From Citrifermentans bemidjiense Bem (GTDB taxonomy: Bacteria; Desulfobacterota; Desulfuromonadia; Geobacterales; Geobacteraceae), in assembly GCF_000020725.1 (NCBI RefSeq), contig NC_011146.1, positions 4,551,151-4,615,150 of the forward strand: 64,000 bases of DNA, read 5' to 3'. Below the pieces are notes generated by a model. The model had not been told where the DNA came from. It did not search any database and worked only from the letters and a program-made list of their open reading frames with translations. Shown piece after piece: positions 26,586-38,021 of this stretch (its first letter is position 1; each line of letters opens with the position of its first letter). The translations under genes and the position numbers were made by a program.

Positions 26586-26991
26586 GCGCGCCTGCCTACA
26601 ACTCATTATTGATGTCCAATGTTTGTATAATGGGTGTGGAAAGACTGTCACAGGGGAAACACCGAGAGAGATGTTGCATGTGGCTATAACTGCAGTGGAA
26701 TTGCAAGTACAGCATTTCATAACACTCCTGAGATATGACTGTGTATCTCATTCGGGAATATGGCAATTTCCTAAAGTGAAAGATTGTCATAGCCCTATGC
26801 GCATATCGCATACATTATGTTTTGCTCACTTTTTACTGTTGCAATGGGGCTTTTGGCAAAGGCGGACCTCCCGAAAGAAACCCGCACAAATCGTGTTGCA
26901 ATGCTATAGGATTAGTTGCAATATACCCAAACGAAACAAACTCATAAGGCCATGACGCTTTGGCATACTCTCTCAGGAGGGAGAGCACCTG

Positions 26992-27918
26992 ATGGATCTG
27001 GTAAACCTTAAGACTCTTATTGAGTCGGCCGAATGCGGCAGTTTTTCCAAAGCTGCAGAGAGGCTATTCGTGACGCAGTCCGCGGTTTCCCGGCGCATAA
27101 AGATACTCGAAGATCACTACGGCCACCTGCTTCTTGATCGTTCCGGCCCAGTACTGACTCCGACCACGGCCGGGGAGCTGCTGATTGAGAAAGCGCGCCA
27201 GTTCTTGAGGTTGGAACAGGACTTCGTGCAAGAACTCCAGGCTTTGAGACAGAAAAAGAAGATCTCCTTCTGCTGCACGACCCCCTTCGGCGTCTCCTAT
27301 CTCCCCGACATCTTTACCAGTTTCATGGCCACAAAGGCACAGGACACCGAACTCGAGTTCGTCTTCGAGATGCCGGAGGCGGCGCTCAAGGGGCTCAGGG
27401 AAAAACTCTTCGACCTGGTGCTCATCGAGTACTGCGAAGACCTGAACCTGCAGGAGTTCGACTCCTACCCCCTCCCCGACGACGAGATGGTCTTCGTCAG
27501 CGCCCCGGGCTACGGCATCGATGCGCCGCTGGTGGAGGTTGACACCCTGCTTTCGCAGCGCCTTTACTGCAAGAAAAGCGGCTGCTGCGCGCGGCGCTTC
27601 CTGGAAAAGAGCATGCAAACCCTGGGAAGAGACGCGGCGGAATTCAGCAATACGGTGTTTTTCGACGATATCCCCTTCATCATCAGGGCCGTCATGGCCG
27701 GCAACGGGATCACATTCATCTCGCGCAGCGTCGTCGCCTCCGCCCTGGAAAGCGGCGAGCTCATCGCGCACCAGGTCCAGGGGTTCGACACCTCCCGCCC
27801 ACGGCGGCTGGTGCTCAGGCGCGATTGCAGCCCCGACCCGGCACTCCTCGATTTCATCCAGGGGATCTTCCGGCACTTCTCCCTCAACCCTCCCCCCCAG
27901 TTCTCCACCGCAGCCTGA
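26992..27918 (+). CDS. LysR-family transcriptional regulator
   Basis: 308 residues: N-terminal winged HTH (MDLVNLKTLIESAECGSFSKAAERLFVTQSAVSRRIKILE, about 1-60) followed by the periplasmic-binding-fold effector domain. Several cysteines sit in the effector domain, including a pair in KKSGCCARRF. It is transcribed divergently from extH, the usual arrangement for a LysR controlling its neighbour, so control of ext is a reasonable inference; pyruvate oxidoreductase downstream is the other candidate target. AGGAGGGAGAG precedes the ATG. Confidence 0.88.
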   Translation: MDLVNLKTLIESAECGSFSKAAERLFVTQSAVSRRIKILEDHYGHLLLDRSGPVLTPTTAGELLIEKARQFLRLEQDFVQELQALRQKKKISFCCTTPFGVSYLPDIFTSFMATKAQDTELEFVFEMPEAALKGLREKLFDLVLIEYCEDLNLQEFDSYPLPDDEMVFVSAPGYGIDAPLVEVDTLLSQRLYCKKSGCCARRFLEKSMQTLGRDAAEFSNTVFFDDIPFIIRAVMAGNGITFISRSVVASALESGELIAHQVQGFDTSRPRRLVLRRDCSPDPALLDFIQGIFRHFSLNPPPQFSTAA

Positions 27919-28022
27919 ACCCGACCTGAACGACCCGTACCAGACGCTCCCTTCCCCTTTCGCAGCGCTCCCAGTCCGCCGCCGCACCCTTCCATTAAAA
28001 TAAATTAGTGATACCCTATTAA

Positions 28023-31820
<3,798 letters not shown>

Positions 31821-31838
31821 GGATAGCCAGGTGATCAA

Positions 31839-31897
31839 GCGGGAGCGGCTTGCCGACTGCGAGTAACTGGCGCGGTCGCGCGGAAAGCCGCTCCCGC
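31839..31897. repeat. REP-like long hairpin
   Basis: GCGGGAGCGGCTT (31839-31851) and its exact complement AAGCCGCTCCCGC (31885-31897) flank a GC-rich 33-base loop. No T-tract follows, so it is more like an extragenic palindromic repeat than a classic terminator, though it lies between convergent genes. Confidence 0.6.
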
Positions 31898-31904
31898 AGT
31901 AATT

Positions 31905-33101
31905 TCAGCAAGGAGATCCGATGCAGCTCTTTTTCTCCCGCGCCGCGTTACTGGCGGCGAAGAGCCCCACCGCCGCCAGGCCAATCCAGCCTGCGGCATA
32001 AAAGACGGCGGTGAGCCCGAAACGGTCCTGCAGCCATCCCCCCAGAAGCGGTCCAGCCACGAATCCAAGGTTTAGCGACGTGTTGAAGATCCCGACAGCC
32101 AGACCCGTCCCGTGACGCTCCCCCTGTTCCAAAAGGAGCGCGGTGCTGGCAGGCTGGGAGAGCACACTGCAAAGCCCGATCCCTCCCCCCAGCATAAGCA
32201 CCTGGTGGAACCCCTGCGCCACAGGAATCAGGAAGTAGAGCAGCGACACGGAGACCCCTCCCAGGAGCACCAGGGACTTGCGGGGAAGGCGGTCCGAGAG
32301 CCGGCCGACCGGACGCAAAAGAGAGGTTATCACCAGGGTACTGGAGGCGAGCACCAAACCGGTCTGGGTGCCGTTGAGACCAAGCCGCGCGTTCAGCAGG
32401 ATGGGAAGGAACCCCGCCAGAAGCGATATGCCGCATCCCCGGCCGAAGATGAAGACCAAGAGCCCTCTCATGGGGCGGTGGCGCGCCGCCTCAAGGGCGG
32501 CCGGCAGCGCCGCGCGGACGGTTTGCTTTCCGGCGGGGATTGCCGTGCCGCAAAGGCGAGGGATGCCCCGCAGCGCCACCGTCAGCGCCAGCAGACACAA
32601 TAGGGCCAGACAGGAGAATATGCCGTAGAAGCCCCACCGGTCGTGCAGTACCCCGCCCAGAAGCGGCCCCACCCCGATGGCCAGGTAAAAGGAGATGTCG
32701 AAGGTCCCCGCAGCTCGCCCCTCCCCTCTGGTGCCGCTCGCGGCCCCGACCAGCGAGAGCATCACCGGTCGGAACATGGCGCAGGCAACCCCCTGAACCA
32801 GGCGCAGCAGCGTGATGAGCGCCAGGTCTGAGCTGAAAAGGTAGCCAAGTGAAACCAGCAGGTAGAGGGTAAGGCTCAGCGTAACGGCTGCCCTCGGGCC
32901 GAAGCGGTCCACGCAGGCGCCCATCACCGGTCCGAAGAGTATTTTGGAGAGGGAGAAAAGAAGCAGCGGCAGCCCCAGCAGGATCCCGCGCCCGCCCAGG
33001 CTGAAGAGGTAGGTGGAGAAGAAGGCGTCCGCTATGCCGAAACCTAGGCTGGTGGAAAAATTTATCAGAAACAGCGACTTGAACAGATTTCCGTTCTTCA
33101 T
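31905..33101 (-). CDS. MFS transporter
   Basis: 398 residues with about 12 membrane helices in two halves and an MFS loop 2-3 motif, GACVDRFGPRAA, repeated in the second half as GRLSDRLPRKS. It is a secondary transporter of the drug/metabolite exporter type; substrate unknown. It follows the flavocytochrome gene on the same strand after a 127-base gap with a strong hairpin, so co-transcription is uncertain. Convergent with nifJ. Confidence 0.85.
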   Translation of the reverse strand: MKNGNLFKSLFLINFSTSLGFGIADAFFSTYLFSLGGRGILLGLPLLLFSLSKILFGPVMGACVDRFGPRAAVTLSLTLYLLVSLGYLFSSDLALITLLRLVQGVACAMFRPVMLSLVGAASGTRGEGRAAGTFDISFYLAIGVGPLLGGVLHDRWGFYGIFSCLALLCLLALTVALRGIPRLCGTAIPAGKQTVRAALPAALEAARHRPMRGLLVFIFGRGCGISLLAGFLPILLNARLGLNGTQTGLVLASSTLVITSLLRPVGRLSDRLPRKSLVLLGGVSVSLLYFLIPVAQGFHQVLMLGGGIGLCSVLSQPASTALLLEQGERHGTGLAVGIFNTSLNLGFVAGPLLGGWLQDRFGLTAVFYAAGWIGLAAVGLFAASNAAREKKSCIGSPC

Positions 33102-33177
33102 GCCGGGTTCCTCATAGCCTCTTGACGGCAGCCTGCCGCGCCTGAGGTGGCGGCAGCGCCCTGGCGCCCCAAGGGTT

Positions 33178-33217
33178 GGGCGCCCTGCGTATCGCGTAAC
33201 GCAAGGCGCCCGTTTTT
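33178..33217. terminator. strong hairpin between flavocytochrome and MFS genes
   Basis: GGGCGCCCTGCGT pairs with ACGCAAGGCGCCC around an 8-base loop. The T-tract (GTTTTTA) is on the plus-strand side, while both neighbouring genes read on the minus strand, so termination in the gene direction is not assured. Confidence 0.5.
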
Positions 33218-33228
33218 ACTGGCCAGCC

Positions 33229-35025
33229 TTACTTCGCTTCCTTGACGAAGCGTGCCGCGTTGTTGCCGGCGATCCTGCCAAAGACCACGGTGTCCGTGAT
33301 GGCGTTGCCGCCCAGGCGGTTCCAGCCGTGCACGCCGCCGGTGACTTCACCCGCCGCGTAGAAGCCGGTCATCGGTTTACCGTCCTTGCCGATCACCTGG
33401 GCCTCGGTGTTGATCTTCACGCCGCCCATGGTGTGGTGGCGCCCCGGCTTGACCCAGATTGCGTAGTACTTGGGTCCGTTGACCGGCCTGGGGATATCCT
33501 GGCGCTGGAACTCAGGGTCCTTCTTGGCGGCGAAGGCCTTGTTGTAGGCGTCCACCGTAGCGGTCAGGGCGTCGACGGGGACCCCCATCTTGGCCGCCAG
33601 CGCAGCAACGCTCTCCGCCTCCTGCACCAGGCCGAGGACGATGTAGCCGTCTATCTGGACGTTGCTCTTACGGATATCCTCGCCCAGCACCAGGAACGCC
33701 GATTTCTCAGGCTGCGCCAAGATGGCGGCGGAGGCCTTGTCGCGGGTGGTCAGCTCGTTCACGAAGCGCTTGCCGGCATGGTTCACCAAGATGGCTCCGC
33801 TTCCGCGCACCGTCTCGGAGATGAGGACCTTGGTCTCGCCTCCCATGGTCGGGTGTATCTGGATCTGCTCCATGTCGATCACCTTGGCGCCGATCTTTTC
33901 CGCCAGGGCGACCCCCTCGCCGGTAGCTCCCGGCTGATTCGAGGAAGCTGTCTCCTTGAACTGAGGCTTGTAGAAGCCGACCAGCTCGTTGTTCGCGGCA
34001 AAGCCGCCTGCCGTGTCGATCACCGCCTTGGCCTTGATGGTGTAAACCCCGCTGTGCTTGCCCCTGACCTGGACGCCGGTGACGCGCCCCTTGTCGTCGG
34101 AGAGTATCTGCACCACCTCGGAGTTGACCCGGACATCGAGGTTGCGCTTGGCTGCATTCTCACGGTACACCTTGATCAGGTGCGGCCCCACTGCCGCCCC
34201 GCCCACCGGACGGTGGGTGCGGTCCACTGCGACGCCCCCCGAGCGCACCAGGTCGGTCATGTCCGCGCCCAGAGAAACCAGGAAATCCACTGCGTCGGCA
34301 GAGTTATAGGCAAGCACCTTCACCAGTTCGGGATCGTTCTTGTCCTTGCCCCCCTTCATGGTCTCCTTCACCATCTCGGCCGGGTCGTCGTGCATCCCGA
34401 GCCTCTCCTGGTACCGGGTCCTCGCGGCGTTGATCCCGCCGGCGGCCAGCATGCTGTTGCCGCCGGTTATGGGCATCTTCTCCAAAAGGATAACCTTGGC
34501 CCCTGCGTCATGGGCGCTTATGGAAGCGACGTAACCCGAGCCGCCGGCACCGATCACGACCACGTCGGCCGATTCGGTCCGCACCGATTTCAGGTCCTTT
34601 TTCTCCCGGGTTGTTTCCTGCACCCATTTCTTGTCGCTCGACTCCTTCTCGCTCCCCATGGCGGGGATCTTCATGGCGAAGCTGTGGCAGTAGTTGCAGT
34701 ATGCCTTGGAGGCTACATGCCCCTTATGGCAGACGGTGCAGTTGGTATCCCCCAGGTGCGAGGCGTGCGGGTTGATGTGCTCCTTGGTCTTGGCCGCCAG
34801 ATCCTTGAAGCCGCCATGGCAACCCTTGCAGTTCTTGTTCAGGGCGGTTTCGTTGTCGTCGACCGCAAGAGATTTCCCGTGGCAATCGGCGCAGGCTATT
34901 TGGTTATTCTTATGCATGCCGGCCAGAAAGGCGCCCTTCGACCCCTCCGCGCCCCAGGCTACCGAGGCCGCGATCGTGAGGGCTGCCGAGAGAAGCAGTG
35001 CGTTTGCCATATTTTTGAGTTTCAT
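33229..35025 (-). CDS. tetraheme flavocytochrome c (fumarate reductase-type)
   Basis: 598 residues from ATG 35025 (ACAGGAGAG upstream). Signal peptide, then a tetraheme domain (about 35-125: CADCH, CKGCH, CTVCH, CNYCH), then an FAD domain (VVVIGAGGSGYVASISAHDAG). Active-site residues of soluble fumarate reductases are all present in context: QIHPT, ETVRGSGAILVN, TTRDKASA, PGRHHTMGG and NRLGGNAITD. It is a periplasmic reductase of fumarate or another 2-enoate taking electrons from quinol-linked cytochromes. It is coupled to a porin gene upstream and lies next to a two-component system. Confidence 0.92.
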   Translation of the reverse strand: MKLKNMANALLLSAALTIAASVAWGAEGSKGAFLAGMHKNNQIACADCHGKSLAVDDNETALNKNCKGCHGGFKDLAAKTKEHINPHASHLGDTNCTVCHKGHVASKAYCNYCHSFAMKIPAMGSEKESSDKKWVQETTREKKDLKSVRTESADVVVIGAGGSGYVASISAHDAGAKVILLEKMPITGGNSMLAAGGINAARTRYQERLGMHDDPAEMVKETMKGGKDKNDPELVKVLAYNSADAVDFLVSLGADMTDLVRSGGVAVDRTHRPVGGAAVGPHLIKVYRENAAKRNLDVRVNSEVVQILSDDKGRVTGVQVRGKHSGVYTIKAKAVIDTAGGFAANNELVGFYKPQFKETASSNQPGATGEGVALAEKIGAKVIDMEQIQIHPTMGGETKVLISETVRGSGAILVNHAGKRFVNELTTRDKASAAILAQPEKSAFLVLGEDIRKSNVQIDGYIVLGLVQEAESVAALAAKMGVPVDALTATVDAYNKAFAAKKDPEFQRQDIPRPVNGPKYYAIWVKPGRHHTMGGVKINTEAQVIGKDGKPMTGFYAAGEVTGGVHGWNRLGGNAITDTVVFGRIAGNNAARFVKEAK

Positions 35026-35070
35026 TTTTCTCTCCTGTAATTTCTCGGTTCTCGTCATCGGGAGCACGCC

Positions 35071-36351
35071 CTAGAAGAGGAGCTGCACCTGGGCGCGCGC
35101 CACCAGGTCGTCGGACTTGTTCTTGTAGGTGTGGCGGTTGCCCACGTCGCCCTGGATCTTCAGGTTGTTGCCGTACAGGAAGTAGTTGACCCCTCCTTGG
35201 ATCTCGGAAACGGCGTCGTTGGCAAGCTGGCGGTTCGGATCCATCCAGGCGTAACGGAGCGCAAGCTCCAGGCGCTTCGGAATCACGAAGTAGCCGGCCT
35301 GCACGTAGGCCCCCTTCGCGATAAGATCCTTGCCCGAGGCCTCGCCCTGGGCTTTGCCCCAGAAGTACTCACCCTGCATGGAGGCGCCCAGCCACTTGCA
35401 GGCGAAGTCCGCTTCCCAGGAATCCACCGAGATGTTCTCGGCGGCGGCAGTCCCGAAATACTTCCCTTTCACCGCCGTGCCGAGCCAGCCGTTGCTGTCG
35501 GTCACGAAGTTGGAATTGTTGTTGTCGATGGCGGAGGTCGCCGTGGAACCGGTTCCGGAGACCGTCTTTTTCAATGTGCTCAGGTAGTAGCTGCTTCCCA
35601 GGGAAACCAGGGGTTTCGCGGAGTGCTCCAGGTCGCCCTCGCCGTACTTCATGTCGCCCAGGGGATTGAAGGCCAGCCTGAAGTTGTAGGCGTTGTCGTT
35701 GGTCTTGTTCTTGGTGTTCTGGCCGGCGCCCCCGAACAGCCCCGCATCGTACTTCACCACCCCCTGCCAGAGATCGCCGTGCAGGTTGATGCCGGTATCG
35801 TACCCCTGCATGAAGGCATTCCTCACGAAGGAGCCGTCGACGAACTGCTGCGCCGTGTTGGAGGTGATCCACTGCCTGGAATACTGGATCTTCTCCTGCC
35901 CCAGCATGACCTGCAGTTCGTCGGCGACGCGGTACTTCAGGTTCACTTCTTCCATGGCCTTGGTGTTGTCCTTTACCACGTTGGCCCAGTTGTAAGTCGC
36001 CTTGTAGGTGAGGTCCTTGGTAAAGGCGTAGCCGCTCAGGAGGGTCTTGACACGCCGCAGGTTGAACTGGCTCACGTCCTGCTTGCTGGCCGCTTCGTAG
36101 TTATCGAGTTCGTATTGCGCCTGGATCTGTCCGCCCAGTTGCACCTGGAACTTCTGGTCCGGCGAAGTGAAAACGAAACCCTTGCCCAGCTTGTAGTCTA
36201 AAGGCTTCGCTTTCGACGCTTCCTTGTACTCCGCCTCGGTAATGACACCTTTCTCCTTCAGGATGTCCTCAAGGCTTTTCGCCTGGACGTCGTGCCCAAC
36301 CGCCATCACCGCCAGAAAACCTGCCATTGCCACTACCGTATGCTGTCTCAT
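35071..36351 (-). CDS. outer-membrane porin (phosphate-selective porin O/P type)
   Basis: 426 residues: signal peptide (MRQHTVVAMAGFLAVMAVGHDVQA), a short charged helical segment (SLEDILKEKGVITEAEYKEASK), then a beta-barrel beginning FQVQLGGQIQAQYELDNY and ending RAQVQLLF. The O/P porin family passes anions and often accompanies anaerobic respiratory genes. It is 45 bases upstream of the flavocytochrome start, so the pair forms an operon that imports and reduces an organic acid (inference). GAAGGAGAG precedes the ATG. Confidence 0.85.
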   Translation of the reverse strand: MRQHTVVAMAGFLAVMAVGHDVQAKSLEDILKEKGVITEAEYKEASKAKPLDYKLGKGFVFTSPDQKFQVQLGGQIQAQYELDNYEAASKQDVSQFNLRRVKTLLSGYAFTKDLTYKATYNWANVVKDNTKAMEEVNLKYRVADELQVMLGQEKIQYSRQWITSNTAQQFVDGSFVRNAFMQGYDTGINLHGDLWQGVVKYDAGLFGGAGQNTKNKTNDNAYNFRLAFNPLGDMKYGEGDLEHSAKPLVSLGSSYYLSTLKKTVSGTGSTATSAIDNNNSNFVTDSNGWLGTAVKGKYFGTAAAENISVDSWEADFACKWLGASMQGEYFWGKAQGEASGKDLIAKGAYVQAGYFVIPKRLELALRYAWMDPNRQLANDAVSEIQGGVNYFLYGNNLKIQGDVGNRHTYKNKSDDLVARAQVQLLF

Positions 36352-36409
36352 GATCCTCTCCTTCGGATTTTAGGGCGCAGGCCCTGTGATTGCTTTTGAT
36401 CTTAATTAG

Positions 36410-36425
36410 AGCAGGATCGATACCA
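36410..36425 (-). promoter_or_regulatory. candidate sigma-54 promoter of the porin-flavocytochrome operon
   Basis: On the minus strand TGGTATCGATCCTGCT keeps the invariant GG-N10-GC of -24/-12 promoters and lies about 60 bases before the porin ATG. A sigma-54-dependent regulator gene is next door. Confidence 0.5.
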
Positions 36426-36501
36426 AAGCAGGGCAAATGAGATAACAACTCGTAATTGCATGAGAATTTGACAAAACAAGGGAGGATGCTGCAGACAACC
36501 G

Positions 36502-36523
36502 CTATAGTCCCAGACTATTGGGG
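36502..36523. promoter_or_regulatory. upstream palindrome 1 (possible activator site)
   Basis: ATAGTC-CCA-GACTAT followed by TGGGG. It lies about 80-95 bases upstream of the candidate -24 element and resembles one side of the larger palindrome (CTATAG...ATAGGGG). Confidence 0.4.
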
Positions 36524-36573
36524 TTTTGCGGCGGGGGCGGGGAAAGGTTGTATTTACGGGAACTTACGATGGG

Positions 36574-36609
36574 TATTGCCGGAGTCTATAGCTATAGACT
36601 CCGGCAATA
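36574..36609. promoter_or_regulatory. perfect 36-base palindrome (possible activator site or terminator)
   Basis: Each 18-base arm reads TATTGCCGGAGTCTATAG, with no mismatch. It lies 5 bases past the stop of the response regulator gene and 150-185 bases upstream of the porin promoter. No T-tract follows on the minus strand, which favours a protein-binding role over termination. Confidence 0.55.
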
Positions 36610-36614
36610 GGGGT

Positions 36615-38021
36615 TCAGCCGCGGGCGAGTTTCAGGCGCTTCCAGAGGGAGGGTTGGGAGATGCCCAGCAGTCGTGCCGCCAGTGTCTGATTGCCGCCGG
36701 AGCGGTTCATGGCCTCATCGAGGAGGTAGTTCGCGGCGTTGGCGAAGGTCGGGAGAGGCTCGAAGCCCGCAAACGGGTTCTGGTCTGGCACCCGCTCCGC
36801 AACTCCTCCGCCGGCGGCGCTGATCGCCTTTACAAAGGAGTCCATGGAGAGCATGCGCTCCTTGTGCGTGCTGACCGCGTCAAACACCATCGCCTTGAAT
36901 TCCCTGACGTTTCCCGGGAAGCTGTAGGTGGAAAGGAGCTGCACCAGCCCCGGGGGCGGAGTCGGCTTCTTCTTGTCCAGCATCTGCGCTGCTTGCTCCA
37001 AGAACAGGTCGAGCAGGTACGGGATGTCCCCCTTTCGGCTGCGCAGCGGCGGTACCTCGACGTGGTGGGTGCGCAGCCGGTAGAACAGGTCGCGCCGGAA
37101 GCCCCCTTGGGCGACCTTGGACTCCAGGTTCTGGTGGGTCGCCACCACGATGCGCGCCTTGAGGCGCCGGGGCTGGTCGCTCCCCAGAGGGAAATACTCC
37201 CCCTCCTGGAGCAGCCGCAAGAGTTTCACCTGCGAGGCGATGCTCAGATCCCCTATCTCGTCGAGGAAGAGGGTTCCGTTCACGGCCGCCTCTATCATGC
37301 CGCGGCGGACCCCTTCCGCGCCGGTGAAGGCGCCGCGCACATGCCCGAAGAGGGTGTCCGCAAATACGGTGTCGTCGAGTCCCGCCACGTTAACCGCCAC
37401 CAGATCCCCCCGGCAGCCGCTCAACCGGTGGGTGGCCTGGGCCAGGAGCTCCTTGCCGCAGCCGCTCTCGCCGGTGATCAAGAGCGGGAGCGGACTCACG
37501 GCCACCGCCTCGATGTAGGCGAAGATGGCCTGCATGGCGCGGTCGGCCGTGCAGATGGCGCGAAAGGCCTCCGGATGCTGCAGCTCGCAGGAGACGAAGC
37601 GCCGGGTCATCTCCTTGTTGTCGCGTTGCAGTTCCAGGTGCTTGATGGCACGCTGGACGCCGCAGACGATCCGCTCCTCGTCGTCCGTCTTCACGTAGTA
37701 ATCGTAGGCGCCGAGCTTCATGCAGTTCACCACCTTCCCCACCTGGTTCAGGCCGCTGACCACAATCACCGCCACCGCTGGAAAGCGCTCAGCGATCTGG
37801 ACCAGCAGCTCCTCCCCGGAGAGATGCGGCATGGTCAGGTCGAGGAGAACCAGGCCAATCTCCCCCTGCGCTATGATCTCCAGCACCTTCCGGCTGTCGC
37901 TGCAGGACTCCACGTTGGTGATTCCGGAGCTGCTCTCCAATGCCAGCGAGAGCGAGCGCAGCCAGGCCGGTTCGTCATCCACCAGCAGCACCCGGAAGGA
38001 GGGGTAGAACTCACTGTCCAT
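36615..38021 (-). CDS. sigma-54-dependent response regulator
   Basis: 468 residues. Receiver domain (about 8-125; VLLVDDEPAW, phospho-acceptor Asp in LVLLDLTMP), an AAA+ sigma-54 activation domain (about 145-375; GESGCGKE Walker A, a loop 1 GAFTGA motif, LFLDEIGDL Walker B, RRDLFYRL) and a C-terminal Fis-type HTH (GNQTLAARLLGISQPSLWKRL). It activates RpoN promoters; the candidate -24/-12 site before the porin gene is the obvious target. It overlaps the kinase gene by 11 bases. Confidence 0.93.
   Translation of the reverse strand: MDSEFYPSFRVLLVDDEPAWLRSLSLALESSSGITNVESCSDSRKVLEIIAQGEIGLVLLDLTMPHLSGEELLVQIAERFPAVAVIVVSGLNQVGKVVNCMKLGAYDYYVKTDDEERIVCGVQRAIKHLELQRDNKEMTRRFVSCELQHPEAFRAICTADRAMQAIFAYIEAVAVSPLPLLITGESGCGKELLAQATHRLSGCRGDLVAVNVAGLDDTVFADTLFGHVRGAFTGAEGVRRGMIEAAVNGTLFLDEIGDLSIASQVKLLRLLQEGEYFPLGSDQPRRLKARIVVATHQNLESKVAQGGFRRDLFYRLRTHHVEVPPLRSRKGDIPYLLDLFLEQAAQMLDKKKPTPPPGLVQLLSTYSFPGNVREFKAMVFDAVSTHKERMLSMDSFVKAISAAGGGVAERVPDQNPFAGFEPLPTFANAANYLLDEAMNRSGGNQTLAARLLGISQPSLWKRLKLARG

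Larger units (their letters stand above)
26465..26991. promoter_or_regulatory. divergent regulatory region between extH and the LysR gene
   Basis: 527 AT-rich bases with no credible gene; short frames at 26596-26811 (minus) and 26623-26955 (plus) lack support. It holds a candidate extH promoter, a 16-base palindrome just downstream of it, and three copies of GTTGCAAT (26838, 26895, 26915) toward the LysR gene. A fourth TTGCAA core lies at 26701. Confidence 0.6.

Noticed and set aside
26596..26955. Overlapping short frames in the extH-LysR region
   Set aside because: AT-rich, no ribosome binding site, opposite strands overlapping; better explained as regulatory DNA.
33178..33217. Terminator of the flavocytochrome operon
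   Set aside because: Kept only as a hairpin with reservations, because its T-tract faces the plus strand, opposite to the genes.
33328..35040. 570-codon plus-strand frame opposite the flavocytochrome
   Set aside because: Antisense shadow; all catalytic and heme motifs are on the minus strand.
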